Part shown: positions 33,812 to 44,061 of the stretch, one piece after another
How positions within the stretch are numbered: position 1 is the stretch's first letter
Layout: every line of letters starts with the position of its first letter
Assembly: GCA_020072645.1 (NCBI GenBank)
Contig: JAIQGK010000001.1
Location: forward strand, 124,001 to 188,000
DNA: 64,000 nucleotides
Direction of reading: 5' to 3'
Source of the DNA: Terriglobia bacterium
GTDB taxonomy: Bacteria > Acidobacteriota > Terriglobia > Terriglobales > Acidobacteriaceae
Notes under the pieces: generated by a model
Told to the model about the DNA's origin: nothing
Databases searched by the model: none
The model's input: the letters and a program-made list of their open reading frames with translations, nothing else
Position numbers and translations under genes: made by a program

Positions 33812-34741
33812 ATGCGTCTCTATTCAGAAGAGCAAATCCGCAATGCAGTCAAAGTAAATGAAGTGATTGCAGCAATCCACGAAGCATTTGCCCGCGGCTT
33901 CGATACTGTCACCATGCCAGTACGGACTGTGCTGAATATGGATGACGCCGTTTTGCTGGTCATGCCTTGTTATGATTCCGCGCTGGGCGCGGCAGGAGTC
34001 AAACTTGTAAGCGTGAGCGCCAAAGCAGGCGTTCAGGCGGCTTATGAATTGCTTGATCCGCAGACTGGTATCGCCGTGGCGCGGATGGAGGCAAACTATC
34101 TTACTGACGTTCGAACCGCTGCGACCTCCGCAGTCGCCACTGATCTGTTGGCGCGGACGGATGTAGAGACGCTTGGTATCTTTGGCAGCGGGCGACTGGC
34201 AAGGGCACATCTGGCGGCGCTTCCACGAGTGCGGAAGTTCAAGCGCTTTCTGGTGTGCGGATCCGGAAGATCTGACGTCGCGGCATTCTGCTGCAAAATT
34301 AAAAATGAGTTGGGCCTGAATGTTGAGACGATCAATGCTGAAACGGTGGCGCGAGAATCCGACGTGATCTGCACCTGCACTACCGCGCATAAGCCGCTGT
34401 TTGACGGCAATTGGCTGCGTCCTGGCACACACCTGAACCTGGTAGGGGCGTTTCAGCCGGAGACTCGCGAGGTGGATGACATCACGGTGAAGCGCGCTCG
34501 GGTAGTAGTGGATACTTATGACGGTGCGCTGCAGGAAGCCGGCGACTTGCTGATACCAATCAAGAATGGAACCATCGACCGTTCACATATCATTGCCGAT
34601 CTGCATGAGATTGCTTCAGGCAAGAAACCAGCGCGGACCAGCGCGGAGTCAATTACATTGTTTAAGAGCGTGGGATGCGCATTGGAAGACCTGGTAGCGG
34701 CGCAACTGATTTATCAGCGTACCGATCGAAAATTGTCGTGA
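33812..34741 (+). CDS. Ornithine cyclodeaminase / mu-crystallin family protein
   Basis: The 309-aa protein has the family NAD(P) fold with LGIFGSGRLARAHLAAL (about 121-137), the conserved YLTDVRTAATSAVATDLLA helix, and NLVGAFQPETREVDD. Members include ornithine cyclodeaminase, alanine dehydrogenase and imine (ketimine) reductases; the exact substrate cannot be told. It starts 9 bp after the TPR gene, and its TGA overlaps the GTG of the FAD oxidase gene, so the pair is translationally coupled and probably acts on one amino acid or imine. Confidence 0.88.
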   Translation: MRLYSEEQIRNAVKVNEVIAAIHEAFARGFDTVTMPVRTVLNMDDAVLLVMPCYDSALGAAGVKLVSVSAKAGVQAAYELLDPQTGIAVARMEANYLTDVRTAATSAVATDLLARTDVETLGIFGSGRLARAHLAALPRVRKFKRFLVCGSGRSDVAAFCCKIKNELGLNVETINAETVARESDVICTCTTAHKPLFDGNWLRPGTHLNLVGAFQPETREVDDITVKRARVVVDTYDGALQEAGDLLIPIKNGTIDRSHIIADLHEIASGKKPARTSAESITLFKSVGCALEDLVAAQLIYQRTDRKLS

Positions 34742-35895
34742 ATAACAAAACATACGATTTCGCAGTGGTCGGTGCGGGCGTTTTTGGCGCGTGGACGGCG
34801 CACTTTTTACGCCAGAGCGGCGCATCTGTCGCATTGCTGGATGCCCACGGACCAGCGAACAGCCGCGCGAGTTCCGGCGGTGAAACGCGGGTGATTCGCA
34901 TGGGCTACGGCCCGGACGAGCTTTACACACGCTGGGCCATGCGATCATTGCCGCTGTGGCGTGAGTTTGCCGCTCGCACCGGACATGAAATTTTCCGCCG
35001 GACCGGAGTGCTCTGGCTGAGCAATGACGCCGACGCTTATTTGAAAAGTCTGTGCAGCGTGCTGGCGCAGGCGGGAGTCAAGCACGAAGAACTTGAGGCC
35101 GGAGAGATTGTGCGAAGGTGGCCTCAACTTCGTTTCCACGATGTGACCTGGGGTGTGCTGGAACCGGATAGCGGCCTTCTGCTTGCGCGCGATGCGGTGC
35201 AGACACTGGTGAAAGGACTGGCAGCAAACGGCATCGATTACATTCAATCTTCCGCCAAGGCGCCTTCAGGCGGAAGCGATCTGAAGACGATTCATACCAG
35301 CGCGGGCGAATCTATTTCTGCAGGAACGTTTATCTTCTGCTGTGGTCCGTGGCTGCCAAAATTTTTTCCTGAATTATTGTCGGAGCGGATATTTGTAACC
35401 AGGCAGGAAGTGTTCTTTCTTGGCGCTGCGGCAGGCAGTGCTGACTTCCGTCCGCCTAAAATGCCTGTATGGCTGCATCGCACACATGTTGGGCTACCTT
35501 ACGCTCTGCCGGATATCGAGGGACGAGGATTCAAAATCGCTTTTGACCGTCACGGAGATCGTTTCGATCCCGATACCGATATGCGAGTAGTAGGGGAATC
35601 CTCTATAACCCAATTGCGAGAATATCTGCGGCAACACATCCCATCGCTGGAGCACGCGCCCGTGCTTGAGACGCGCGTGTGCCAGTATGAAAACACCTGG
35701 AACGGGGATTTCCTAATCGACCGTCATCCAGAAATGGAAAATGTATGGATCGCCGGCGGAGGTTCCGGGCATGGCTTCAAGCATGGTCCTGCGCTGGGCG
35801 AATATCTGAGTGCGCGAATCCTGCATGGAGCACTGGGCGAACCGCGCTTTTCACTGGCCGCAAAACAGACTGCGCAAAGTCGGTCCGTTTATTGA
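34738..35895 (+). CDS. FAD-dependent oxidase, monomeric sarcosine oxidase type
   Basis: The 385-aa protein begins at a GTG that overlaps the preceding stop (GTGA). FAVVGAGVFGAWTAHFLRQSG at residues about 8-28 is the FAD-binding Rossmann loop, GGETRVIRMGYG follows, and VCQYENTWNGDFLIDRHP carries a cysteine at the position that binds FAD covalently in sarcosine and N-methyltryptophan oxidases. GGGSGHGFKHGPALGEYLA is the C-terminal FAD motif. It probably oxidises a secondary amine or imino acid; its product may feed the upstream reductase. Confidence 0.88.
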   Translation: MNNKTYDFAVVGAGVFGAWTAHFLRQSGASVALLDAHGPANSRASSGGETRVIRMGYGPDELYTRWAMRSLPLWREFAARTGHEIFRRTGVLWLSNDADAYLKSLCSVLAQAGVKHEELEAGEIVRRWPQLRFHDVTWGVLEPDSGLLLARDAVQTLVKGLAANGIDYIQSSAKAPSGGSDLKTIHTSAGESISAGTFIFCCGPWLPKFFPELLSERIFVTRQEVFFLGAAAGSADFRPPKMPVWLHRTHVGLPYALPDIEGRGFKIAFDRHGDRFDPDTDMRVVGESSITQLREYLRQHIPSLEHAPVLETRVCQYENTWNGDFLIDRHPEMENVWIAGGGSGHGFKHGPALGEYLSARILHGALGEPRFSLAAKQTAQSRSVY

Positions 35896-35933
35896 AGCTG
35901 ATGCGGCCCGCTATCGGCTGCCGAGAGTCCGGT

Positions 35934-35962
35934 TTGAGTGAATTCAGCGGGGTTGTTATAAT
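35934..35962 (+). promoter_or_regulatory. tRNA-Phe promoter
   Basis: TTGAGT (35934-35939) and a consensus TATAAT (35957-35962) are 17 bp apart, about 70 bp before the tRNA. The following stretch has a GC-rich discriminator-like leader. Confidence 0.6.
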
Positions 35963-36033
35963 CGAAAACGTTCCGTACGCACAAAGTCTTCAGCCGTCCC
36001 ACCGAAGATGCACGTATGTAACTCACCCGAAAT

Positions 36034-36109
36034 GGCCAGGTAGCTCAGTTGGTAGAGCGCAGCCCTGAAAAGGCTGGCGTCGGCGGTTCGATTCCGTCCC
36101 TGGCCACCA
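36034..36109 (+). tRNA. tRNA-Phe (GAA)
   Basis: The acceptor stem GGCCAGG pairs with CCTGGCC. The D-arm GCTCAGTTGGTAGAGC, the anticodon stem CAGCC/GGCTG around CTGAAAA (anticodon GAA) and the T-arm GGTTCGATTCC are all present. The CCA tail is encoded (36107-36109). The tyrosine integrase gene begins 176 bp downstream, so the 3' half is the probable ICE attachment site. Confidence 0.97.
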
Positions 36110-36110
36110 T
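36090..36110. other. Predicted ICE attachment site (attL) in the tRNA-Phe 3' end
   Basis: Tyrosine integrases of ICEs often use tRNA 3' ends. No second copy of the tRNA 3' sequence is seen before the window end, so the right boundary lies beyond 64000. This is inferred from layout. Confidence 0.55.
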
Positions 36111-36285
36111 TTTAACGGCTCTGAAATCAATAAGTTAGCGACAGGCTCTCGGCCGTGTACCTCCTATGTACCGCCGACCCATTTTTTCTACACCGAAAAT
36201 TGCCCTTCCGCGAAGCCGATTTGCGCGAATTTTGCTTCGCCTCTACGCTCGGCGCTAATTCAGAAATTCTGAAGGAAGCGGCAAA

Positions 36286-37506
36286 ATGCTCCACGTTTAC
36301 ACTCGCCATCTGGTCAACTGCGCACATTCGGGTGATGCTCACTGGCGGCGCTGTCACTGTCCCAAATGGATTCGCGGCGTTCTCCTCAACGGCACCAAGA
36401 TCCGCCGTTCGACGCAGTCCGGCAACTGGGAGGCGGCAGAGAAACTGGCCCGTGAACTTGAGACCGAGATCGATCCGGAACGAGAAAAGATTGAAGCACG
36501 CCGCGAGTTCACGCTGCGCGAAGTCGTTGAAACATTTCTGGGCGACCAGAAGGCTCGTGGCTTGGGCAAAGAGACGCAGAAAAAATATCGCGGCTTCCTC
36601 GAACGCCAGTTTCTGGCCTGGGCCGATTCTCGAAGAATAAAATTTCTGGCCAAGGTCAACTCCGCGGAATTGACTAAGTTCCGTACCAGTTGGACCAACG
36701 GCGAGACCACCACCCATCGCAAGCATGAAATGCTGGCATCATTCTTCAGGTTTTGCCAGCGGAACGAACTCATCGGAAAAAATCCCATGGACGCACTGAA
36801 GAAGCCCAAGACCCCGGACGTGGTTCCCACAGACTATTTTCGTCGCGACGAGATCGAGAAGATCGTTGCAGCGACCATCAAGTACGAATTCGGCGGAGGG
36901 AATGATTGCCAGTTTCGTGGACTGCGACTGCGCGCGATGTCACTCTTAATGCGATGGGGCGGATTGTCAATCCTGGACGCAACTAAATTGGAGCGAGAGC
37001 ACCTTTCCAAGGATGACCAGGGAGACGATCAGATATTCCTGTATCGCGCCAAAACCGGCGTTCCGGTGTCGGTCGTCATTCCACCTGATGTCGCTGATCT
37101 CTTGCGGTCTGTGCCCAACGACAATCCACGCTACTTCTTCTGGTCCGGCAATGGCGATCCCAGGAGCGCGAGAAAAGCCTTTCAGCGTTCGTTCTGGAAA
37201 TTGTTCAGGCTCGCCAACATTCGCCGGGAGGATGGATCGCCAAAACGGTGCCATCCCCACATGTTCCGGGACACCTTTGCCGTGGAACTCCTGCTGGCCG
37301 GCAACCCGATCGATCAGGTATCGCTGCTGATGGGGCATTCGTCCGTGAAAATCACTGAGCGGCACTACGCTCCATTCTGCAAGGCACGCCAGCAACAACT
37401 CACGGCTGCGGTGAAGCGGAGCTGGCGAATACGCGAGCCCCGAGCAGGATCCACTAAGCAATCGGAAGCAGGTCCGATGAGCCCGCCCACGACGCTGATC
37501 CAGTAG
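36286..37506 (+). CDS. Tyrosine recombinase / ICE integrase
   Basis: The 406-aa protein has a Cys/His cluster near 12-25 (CAHSGDAHWRRCHC) that may bind zinc, a SAM-like core-binding domain (about 75-170), and a catalytic domain with R223, K256, H325, R328, H351 and the nucleophile Y361 (HMFRDTFAVELLLAG, LLMGHSSVKITERHYAPF). It should excise and insert the element at tRNA-Phe. GAAGGAAG precedes the ATG. The excisionase-like gene lies opposite, just after it. Confidence 0.93.
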   Translation: MLHVYTRHLVNCAHSGDAHWRRCHCPKWIRGVLLNGTKIRRSTQSGNWEAAEKLARELETEIDPEREKIEARREFTLREVVETFLGDQKARGLGKETQKKYRGFLERQFLAWADSRRIKFLAKVNSAELTKFRTSWTNGETTTHRKHEMLASFFRFCQRNELIGKNPMDALKKPKTPDVVPTDYFRRDEIEKIVAATIKYEFGGGNDCQFRGLRLRAMSLLMRWGGLSILDATKLEREHLSKDDQGDDQIFLYRAKTGVPVSVVIPPDVADLLRSVPNDNPRYFFWSGNGDPRSARKAFQRSFWKLFRLANIRREDGSPKRCHPHMFRDTFAVELLLAGNPIDQVSLLMGHSSVKITERHYAPFCKARQQQLTAAVKRSWRIREPRAGSTKQSEAGPMSPPTTLIQ

Positions 37507-37525
37507 CGTAGGGTCTTCCCCTTGC

Positions 37526-37792
37526 TCAGGCGGACTTTGATAGCCGCTGGTGGACTCTGCGTGCGACACTCTCAGGAATCCTCAGAGTCACGTAAGCGCG
37601 CTTGTGGCGCACATCGTTGTCTCCGATCCTTACGATGTCAGGCTCGTCCTCGAACAGCCTTCTTATCGTCTGTTTGCTCAAGTTCCACAGAGCTGCCAAC
37701 TCGTTCACCGAATAGTGTTTTTCTTCGCAAGGGTTCTCTTCTTTCGATTCTGCCCGGATGAAACTGCCATTTGGCTGGATTGCTCTCAACAT
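37526..37792 (-). CDS. Excisionase-like HTH DNA-binding protein
   Basis: The 88-aa protein carries an HTH_17/MerR-like fold: HYSVNELAALWNLSKQTIRRLFEDEPDIVRIG (about 26-57), followed by a basic tail (RIPESVARRVHQRLSKSA). Its place beside the integrase and opposite the transfer operon suggests a recombination directionality factor or a repressor of the divergent promoter. It is convergent with the integrase. Confidence 0.75.
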   Translation of the reverse strand: MLRAIQPNGSFIRAESKEENPCEEKHYSVNELAALWNLSKQTIRRLFEDEPDIVRIGDNDVRHKRAYVTLRIPESVARRVHQRLSKSA

Positions 37793-37852
37793 GCCTGCAA
37801 GTTACCCCAGGTGCGTTTTTCGGTCAAAAATCGGTGCGATTCATAATTCGAG

Positions 37853-39332
<1,480 letters not shown>

Positions 39333-39336
<4 letters not shown>

Positions 39337-40256
39337 GAGTGCATTTGATTTTTATTATTTATCTAACCACGGGAATTGGCATGGGACAAACGCAGGAAGA
39401 TCAAATCATTCCTACGGTTACTAGTGCGCGCGTTGAAGACGGCGCGGTAACTGTCCTGCACCTTGCGCCCGGCTACACCACCTCGGTCAGACTTCCTGAA
39501 GAAATCAGCTCCGTTGTCATTGGCAATCCAGCAGGCTTCAAGGCCGAGCATTCCGAAGCTGAACCACGACTGGTCTTCTTCAAACCGACGACCAGCCAAC
39601 CGAGTGAAAGCAACGCCCTGATTACGACAAAATCCGGGCAGGAGATCAGCCTGCATCTGGTAAGCGCCGGCAAGGACGCCGCGAAGTCGCGAGTGGATTT
39701 CCTGGTCGAATATCGGCCAGCGCAGAGCGTGCTGATCAGTCCTGACGAGCAAAGCTTTCTCATTGCCGATACACATCCGGTCTCATCAGTAACTCCGGTC
39801 GATCCCCCTGCTCAATCGGACAAACCGGATTCGGTTGCGAAGCAACTTGAGACACAAAAAAGCCTTTCTTCTCCGGCGTGGCAAGGCAAGGAGGTGCGTG
39901 CGGCTTTGGGCGACTCCCTAGAAACCAACCATCAGACGATTCTGAGTTTCTCAATTCTGAACGACTCGAAACGAGTGATCGAATTGCTTCCGCCGCAGCT
40001 TGAATTGACTGGCACAGCACACGGAAAAGGAGGCAAGCGGATCAAAGGCGATCCGGTTGCAGTCTCCGATTATCGGATGACCGCCAGAAGGTTGCAGCCG
40101 GGGCAGCGGGCCGATGGAGTGGTCGTGTTTGAGCGTCCGGCGTTCAAGGAGTCATCCGAAAAACTACAGCTGAAGTTGGCGGAGGCGGAGCAGGTGGATC
40201 GTCCCATCCTGCTGCCCGTTTCATTTACAGCCAATAGTCAGGGAGGTGGGCAATGA
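39333..40256 (+). CDS. VirB9/TrbG-like transfer protein
   Basis: The 307-aa protein starts with a signal peptide and a beta-rich domain (VTVLHLAPGYTTSVRLPEEISSVVIGNPAGFKAE ... RLVFFKPTTSQ ... ALITTKSGQEISLHLVSAG, about 30-120) that matches the N-terminal domain of VirB9/TrbG core-complex proteins. A second beta-domain follows a linker after about 160. The ATG overlaps the transglycosylase stop, and its own stop overlaps virB10. It is one of two VirB9-like genes; the other lies at 54298. Confidence 0.7.
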
Positions 40257-41566
40257 AGACGAGCGATCAAAACGGATTCGGTAGTTCGCAGGTTTTGGAA
40301 GAAGTGCCGCAGCAACTCTCTACGAGTACTCCGCCTCCGAGCTTGAACGGGAAGGAGCCCTTCATACCGGCAAAGGAGAAGCCAAGATCGGTTTTAAAGG
40401 AAAATGGCCGGCTCGTCTTCATAGGAGCGGGTATTGTACTCGTGCTTTTGCTTCTGGCGTTTAATGGCATTTCGCGCCACTCCATACCAGCACAGAAGAA
40501 CTCTTCGACCGCCAAGCAGCAACAGCCAACAAAACCAGACAATTCTGTCCCGGCTACGAGCATGACACCGATACTTGATACAGGGCGCTCGCCAGCACAG
40601 GAGACAGATGGCAGCCTGGTAAACCCGGACCAGATCGGACGCACAGCGCTCAAGCAGCAGAAACCAAGCGCAGCAACGCTCGCCGACGTGAAGCCTTTTG
40701 ATGGCAATCAGTGGCAGCCCGCGCCATATCAGCCAGGAACACAATCAGCCACGACCAGTAGCGACGTTCCTCCTTCGAGTGATGCTACCCAAACGCGGAG
40801 CGAACATGATGCACTAGACAAAACATCCCTGGTCTTCGTGAGAAACAGTGCTTCCCCTCCAGGAAATCAGAAACCGCCAGATGTCACTCCTGCCATTGAT
40901 TGGGGCATTGGTTTGCCACCGGGTACCAGGCTGCGGGCCAGACTCGAATCCGCGGTAAATACGGCAGTTCGAACTCCTGTTGTGGCCGTTATCGAATACA
41001 ACTACGAGCAAAATGGGGAAATTATCATTCCAGCGGGCGCGAAAGCCTTCGGGCACCTGGAATCTGCCGACCATTCTGGCTACATCGGCATCCGCTTTGA
41101 GTCCTTACTTATGCCAGATGGATCCTCGGTATCGCTCGAAGCAGCTGCTACGGATCTTCAGTTGCGGCCACTGCGAGGAAAAGTTGGGGGCAAGCACACT
41201 GGCAAAAACGTGCTCGTACGCTCGTTTGCAGGTGTGGGAGAGATCGCGGCGACCCTAGTTGGGCGAGGCAGTCTTAATCAATCGTTGAGCGAAGGCGACC
41301 TTTTACGTGAAAGAGTTGCGAATAACATTGGGCAAGCGTCCGATCAAACTGTCGCAAACCTGGCCCTGACGGAGCGAATTGTGGTCTCGGTTCCTGCGGA
41401 CACGGAGATTTACGTCATCTTGCAGAAGGCGGCAAAAGAAAATAGTCAAACCTCACGTGTCCAATTGCCATCACAAGCGGCAACTCAGCCCAGCATCGAG
41501 GAATTGCGGCAACTGATGCAGCTTCAACAGGAATTAAACCAGGGAATGACCAAACCACCGGAATGA
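40253..41566 (+). CDS. VirB10/TrbI-like core-complex protein
   Basis: The 437-aa protein has a cytoplasmic N-terminal tail, one membrane helix (about 54-72), a Pro/Gln/Ser-rich periplasmic linker, and a C-terminal TrbI domain (about 225-415) with LPPGTRLRARLESAVNTAVRTPVVAVIEY, IIPAGAKAFGHL and FESLLMPDGSSVSL. This energy-sensing protein spans the inner and outer membranes in type IV secretion. Its ATG overlaps the preceding stop. A cargo islet follows and separates it from the rest of the cluster. Confidence 0.9.
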   Translation: MKTSDQNGFGSSQVLEEVPQQLSTSTPPPSLNGKEPFIPAKEKPRSVLKENGRLVFIGAGIVLVLLLLAFNGISRHSIPAQKNSSTAKQQQPTKPDNSVPATSMTPILDTGRSPAQETDGSLVNPDQIGRTALKQQKPSAATLADVKPFDGNQWQPAPYQPGTQSATTSSDVPPSSDATQTRSEHDALDKTSLVFVRNSASPPGNQKPPDVTPAIDWGIGLPPGTRLRARLESAVNTAVRTPVVAVIEYNYEQNGEIIIPAGAKAFGHLESADHSGYIGIRFESLLMPDGSSVSLEAAATDLQLRPLRGKVGGKHTGKNVLVRSFAGVGEIAATLVGRGSLNQSLSEGDLLRERVANNIGQASDQTVANLALTERIVVSVPADTEIYVILQKAAKENSQTSRVQLPSQAATQPSIEELRQLMQLQQELNQGMTKPPE

Positions 41567-41871
41567 GGCCAGAGTCATTGGGTAAAAACCCAAACATTGT
41601 GCCGATGACTTATTGTTGTAATAGAGGGTGCCTAGCTTGGCAGCCGAAGGGTCCGAACGGGCTGGTATGCGCCCGGCCAACTGGAACTAGATTGCTTCCG
41701 TGTTGGCAACCGTACGCACGGAGCTCATCTCGACATCGGCGCAAGCTCTGAAGGTCGTCCTAATCGACCACCCGGTCCCCGCCGACTTGGCATTAGCCTA
41801 GCTATGGCGAAGACCGATGGTGTATGAAGTCGCTGGATCAATCAGCGTATCTGTGGTGGCTTCTTGCAACA
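41567..41871. other. Non-coding left part of the ICE cargo islet
   Basis: No gene is supported. It starts with a copy of a ~45-bp repeat (41574..41618) next to the virB10 stop. Confidence 0.5.
41574..41618. repeat. Cargo-islet 45-bp repeat, copy 1
   Basis: The core GTCATTGGGTAAAAACCCAA then CATTGTGCC and GACTT recurs at 42606..42648 and 42718..42763 in the same orientation, with about 80-95% identity by eye. Confidence 0.7.
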
Positions 41872-42261
41872 CTATTTATTGCAACTCTCGTTGACCATCT
41901 TGACATCGGTCACGGTCATGTGACCGTGCTCCTTGGCGTTTTTGTCCATGCCGTGCTCTTTGGCTTCTTCCTTGGCGTCTTCTTTCACGCCGTGCATGGC
42001 GGCATTGGAGACCACGCCGGTCACTGTCACCGTATGGCCCACATGCGGCGCCAGATCAACCCCGTCGCTCTTGACCTCCCAGGTAGCTCCTTCGCCGGTG
42101 ACCAAATTGAATTCTTTCGCGTCATCGGATTTCTGCAAGCAGCCGGTGAGCGCCCGCGTTTTCTGATGGGTGGGTTTCTTGGTTTCCTGCGCCTTTGCTA
42201 ATCCGGCAATGCCGGCAAAGACAAACAACGTAAGGACAGCCATTGTGAGTTTAACTTTCAT
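41872..42261 (-). CDS. Secreted DUF5818-like protein (cargo)
   Basis: The 129-aa protein has a signal peptide (MKVKLTMAVLTLFVFAGIAGLAKAQ) and a small beta domain (ALTGCLQKSDDAKEFNLVTGEGATWEVKSDGVDLAPHVGHTVTVTGVV) of the type seen in many Acidobacteriota secreted proteins. A His/Glu/Lys-rich tail follows (KEDAKEEAKEHGMDKNAKEHGH). GGAGGCAAG lies 5-12 bp upstream of the ATG at 42261. It lies against the transfer genes, so it is cargo. Function is unknown. Confidence 0.75.
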   Translation of the reverse strand: MKVKLTMAVLTLFVFAGIAGLAKAQETKKPTHQKTRALTGCLQKSDDAKEFNLVTGEGATWEVKSDGVDLAPHVGHTVTVTGVVSNAAMHGVKEDAKEEAKEHGMDKNAKEHGHMTVTDVKMVNESCNK

Positions 42262-42605
42262 TCTTGCCTCCAGAGGGATCGACGTGAGAATCTGCACGGC
42301 AGGTTATTCACAGACGATGCCATAGACCGCTCGTCGACCGCTGTGTCTTTAGATGCAGGAGCTTAGCCTCGCGGCAGCCCCCAAGCTCTCGTAGAGGCGC
42401 ATTCCAGACCGCGACCAGACTGTCGCCTGCTCACGATTTCTTGTTCCAAACCCTCCGCTTGTCGGCTCTTTGTGATCCCCATGCCTTTCTACTAATAAAG
42501 GGTGTATCGCAGCATCTCGCCCAATTTCACAATGTGCCGATCCAATTCCGGTCAGATCACCGCGTCCACGGAAGTAATGAGCTCTTAACGGCGTGGTGTA
42601 ATCGA

Positions 42606-42648
42606 GTCCCTGGGTAAAAATCCGAACATCGTGCCAATGACTTGCTGT
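42606..42648. repeat. Cargo-islet 45-bp repeat, copy 2
   Basis: The core CTGGGTAAAAATCCGAACAT then CGTGCCAATGACTT is the most diverged of the three copies. Confidence 0.65.
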
Positions 42649-42717
42649 GGGTTTTGGAGGGCGAGAGGGTGTTGGTACGCCGTCGAGGACGCACGTTCCG
42701 CGGAAATGGCCTGCAGC

Positions 42718-42763
42718 GTCATTGGATAAAAACCCAAACATTGTGCCAACGACTTACCGTTGA
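42718..42763. repeat. Cargo-islet 45-bp repeat, copy 3
   Basis: The core GTCATTGGATAAAAACCCAA then CATTGTGCCAACGACTT is closest to copy 1. Confidence 0.7.
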
Positions 42764-42973
42764 GTCAGAGTGCACAAGGCAGGAGGGCCAACACTCCTAA
42801 ACGTTGTCCTTTTCAGTGCGTCATCCCAGTCTTTCGATTTGGCCTCTTCACAAACGACGTCGACGCCCGCCCAGGAACCGCAGCTCCGTCCTCCTTAAAT
42901 TTGCGCGAGTTCCAAACCAGCCCTATGTTCTCTTTGCGAACGAGATGAACTGACGTTCGCTGGAGAGGGCGGT

Positions 42974-43345
42974 ATGCAGTTTCTGAAGTCCAAAGAGTTT
43001 CCGCAGCGAATTGCGCCACTGTTTCTTTTACTAATAATTCTCCTTCAACTATCCCCAGTGCTCTTGCAGGCCCAGAACCTTGGCGGCGCACCCGCGACCA
43101 ACAAGGCTGTGCAGGGACAGACAGCGGCCCAACCCGAGGGCGCGTTCTTGAATATTGTGAACTGGGTCGGGAATGTGATTTGTCCGGTCGGTGCTGCGCT
43201 CTGTGTGGTCATGGCGATCATCAATTACACGCATGGGCGCGGTGTAGCCCGTTGGGCCATCGCTGCTGTCGGCTTGTTGATGGTCTCGGGGCTGACACGG
43301 CTGCTCGAATTTTGGATTCAGCAGGGCCAGGCGGGAGTCCAGTAG
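42974..43345 (+). CDS. VirB2/TrbC-like pilin-domain protein 1
   Basis: The 123-aa protein has an N-terminal hydrophobic signal (IAPLFLLLIILLQLSPVLLQAQ) and two membrane helices with the pattern NWVGNVICPVGAALCVVMAI and WAIAAVGLLMVSGLTRLLEFW, ending IQQGQAGVQ. The size and helical hairpin fit the VirB2/TrbC conjugative pilin. The same domain recurs in the next two genes. GGAGAGGG precedes the ATG. Confidence 0.75.
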   Translation: MQFLKSKEFPQRIAPLFLLLIILLQLSPVLLQAQNLGGAPATNKAVQGQTAAQPEGAFLNIVNWVGNVICPVGAALCVVMAIINYTHGRGVARWAIAAVGLLMVSGLTRLLEFWIQQGQAGVQ

Positions 43346-43377
43346 CGCCACGAAGGATGGTGTCTTGGGGATGAGTC

Positions 43378-44040
43378 ATGACGGTACCTCAGTTATTGGT
43401 CGACTTGCTGCAACTGCTGTTTGACATGGCAATGCCGGCGGCAATGTGCACGCTAGTGCTGGCTGGGCTGGCATTGCGCCAGGAAAGCGGTGTCAATTTC
43501 GAGGTCGGCGGCCGGTTCCAGAGATGGATGTTGTGGTCCGTGATTCTCCTGACTCTGCCGCAATTTCTGTCGTGGTTTGCAGCGCAAGGGATCAACGTAC
43601 CGCCTCAGAGTGCCGGAATCAGTGGCCCTTGGCTACGCGGAATGGAGACGAGCTTCATGAGCTTCATCTCCGATGTGGTTGTCGGCAAGCTCGTTCCTGT
43701 GTTGGCAGCTTTCTTCGTTCTCAAAGCTGCCCTTGATGCCTCGCAAGGAGCGAGTCCGCTCGGTTCGGTGGTAGCGGCGATCTTTCTGCTCAGCATTTCT
43801 GGGACAGCAAAACTCATGCAGGGTTTCAACAGCGGAGGCACACTGGCCACCGTTGATATGTTGGCCTCTCTTTGGAACTACCTCGCTGGAACGATCCTGC
43901 CGGAAGCCGCAGGCCTGGCGGTCGTTGGCGCTGTCATTAACTATTCACGCAAAAAACCATTCATGCCGCTGGTGTTCTCAGCATTGGCATTTTTAAGCGT
44001 CACTGGGCTGTGGAAGCTTGTCCAGGCGATGGTCGGGTGA
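43378..44040 (+). CDS. Pilin-domain-related membrane protein 2
   Basis: The 220-aa protein has about five or six membrane helices. Its C-terminal part (LWNYLAGTILPEAAGLAVVGAVINYSRKKP ... SALAFLSVTGLWKLVQAM) follows the helical-hairpin pattern of the neighbouring pilin-like proteins. The N-terminal half may be a diverged second copy. I find no other known motif. It lies between two VirB2-like genes and probably belongs to the channel or pilus. Confidence 0.6.
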   Translation: MTVPQLLVDLLQLLFDMAMPAAMCTLVLAGLALRQESGVNFEVGGRFQRWMLWSVILLTLPQFLSWFAAQGINVPPQSAGISGPWLRGMETSFMSFISDVVVGKLVPVLAAFFVLKAALDASQGASPLGSVVAAIFLLSISGTAKLMQGFNSGGTLATVDMLASLWNYLAGTILPEAAGLAVVGAVINYSRKKPFMPLVFSALAFLSVTGLWKLVQAMVG

Positions 44041-44061
44041 AGCGGAGATCGGAGGTGATCC

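Larger units (their letters stand above)
42262..42973. other. Non-coding right part of the ICE cargo islet
   Basis: No gene is supported in these 712 bp. Two repeat copies lie at 42606 and 42718. The last ~30 bp hold GGAGAGGG, the ribosome site of the first pilin-like gene. Confidence 0.5.

Noticed and set aside
36127-36726. 199-aa open frame opposite the integrase start
   Set aside because: It overlaps the integrase N terminus on the other strand and matches no known family.
42349-42741. 130-aa minus-strand frame in the cargo islet
   Set aside because: It starts inside one repeat copy, runs through another, has no ribosome site and looks like non-coding sequence.
41574-42763. Three repeats considered as a CRISPR array or integron attC sites
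   Set aside because: Spacing is very unequal (about 1000 and 70 bp), there are no cas genes, and the copies lack the paired core sites of attC.
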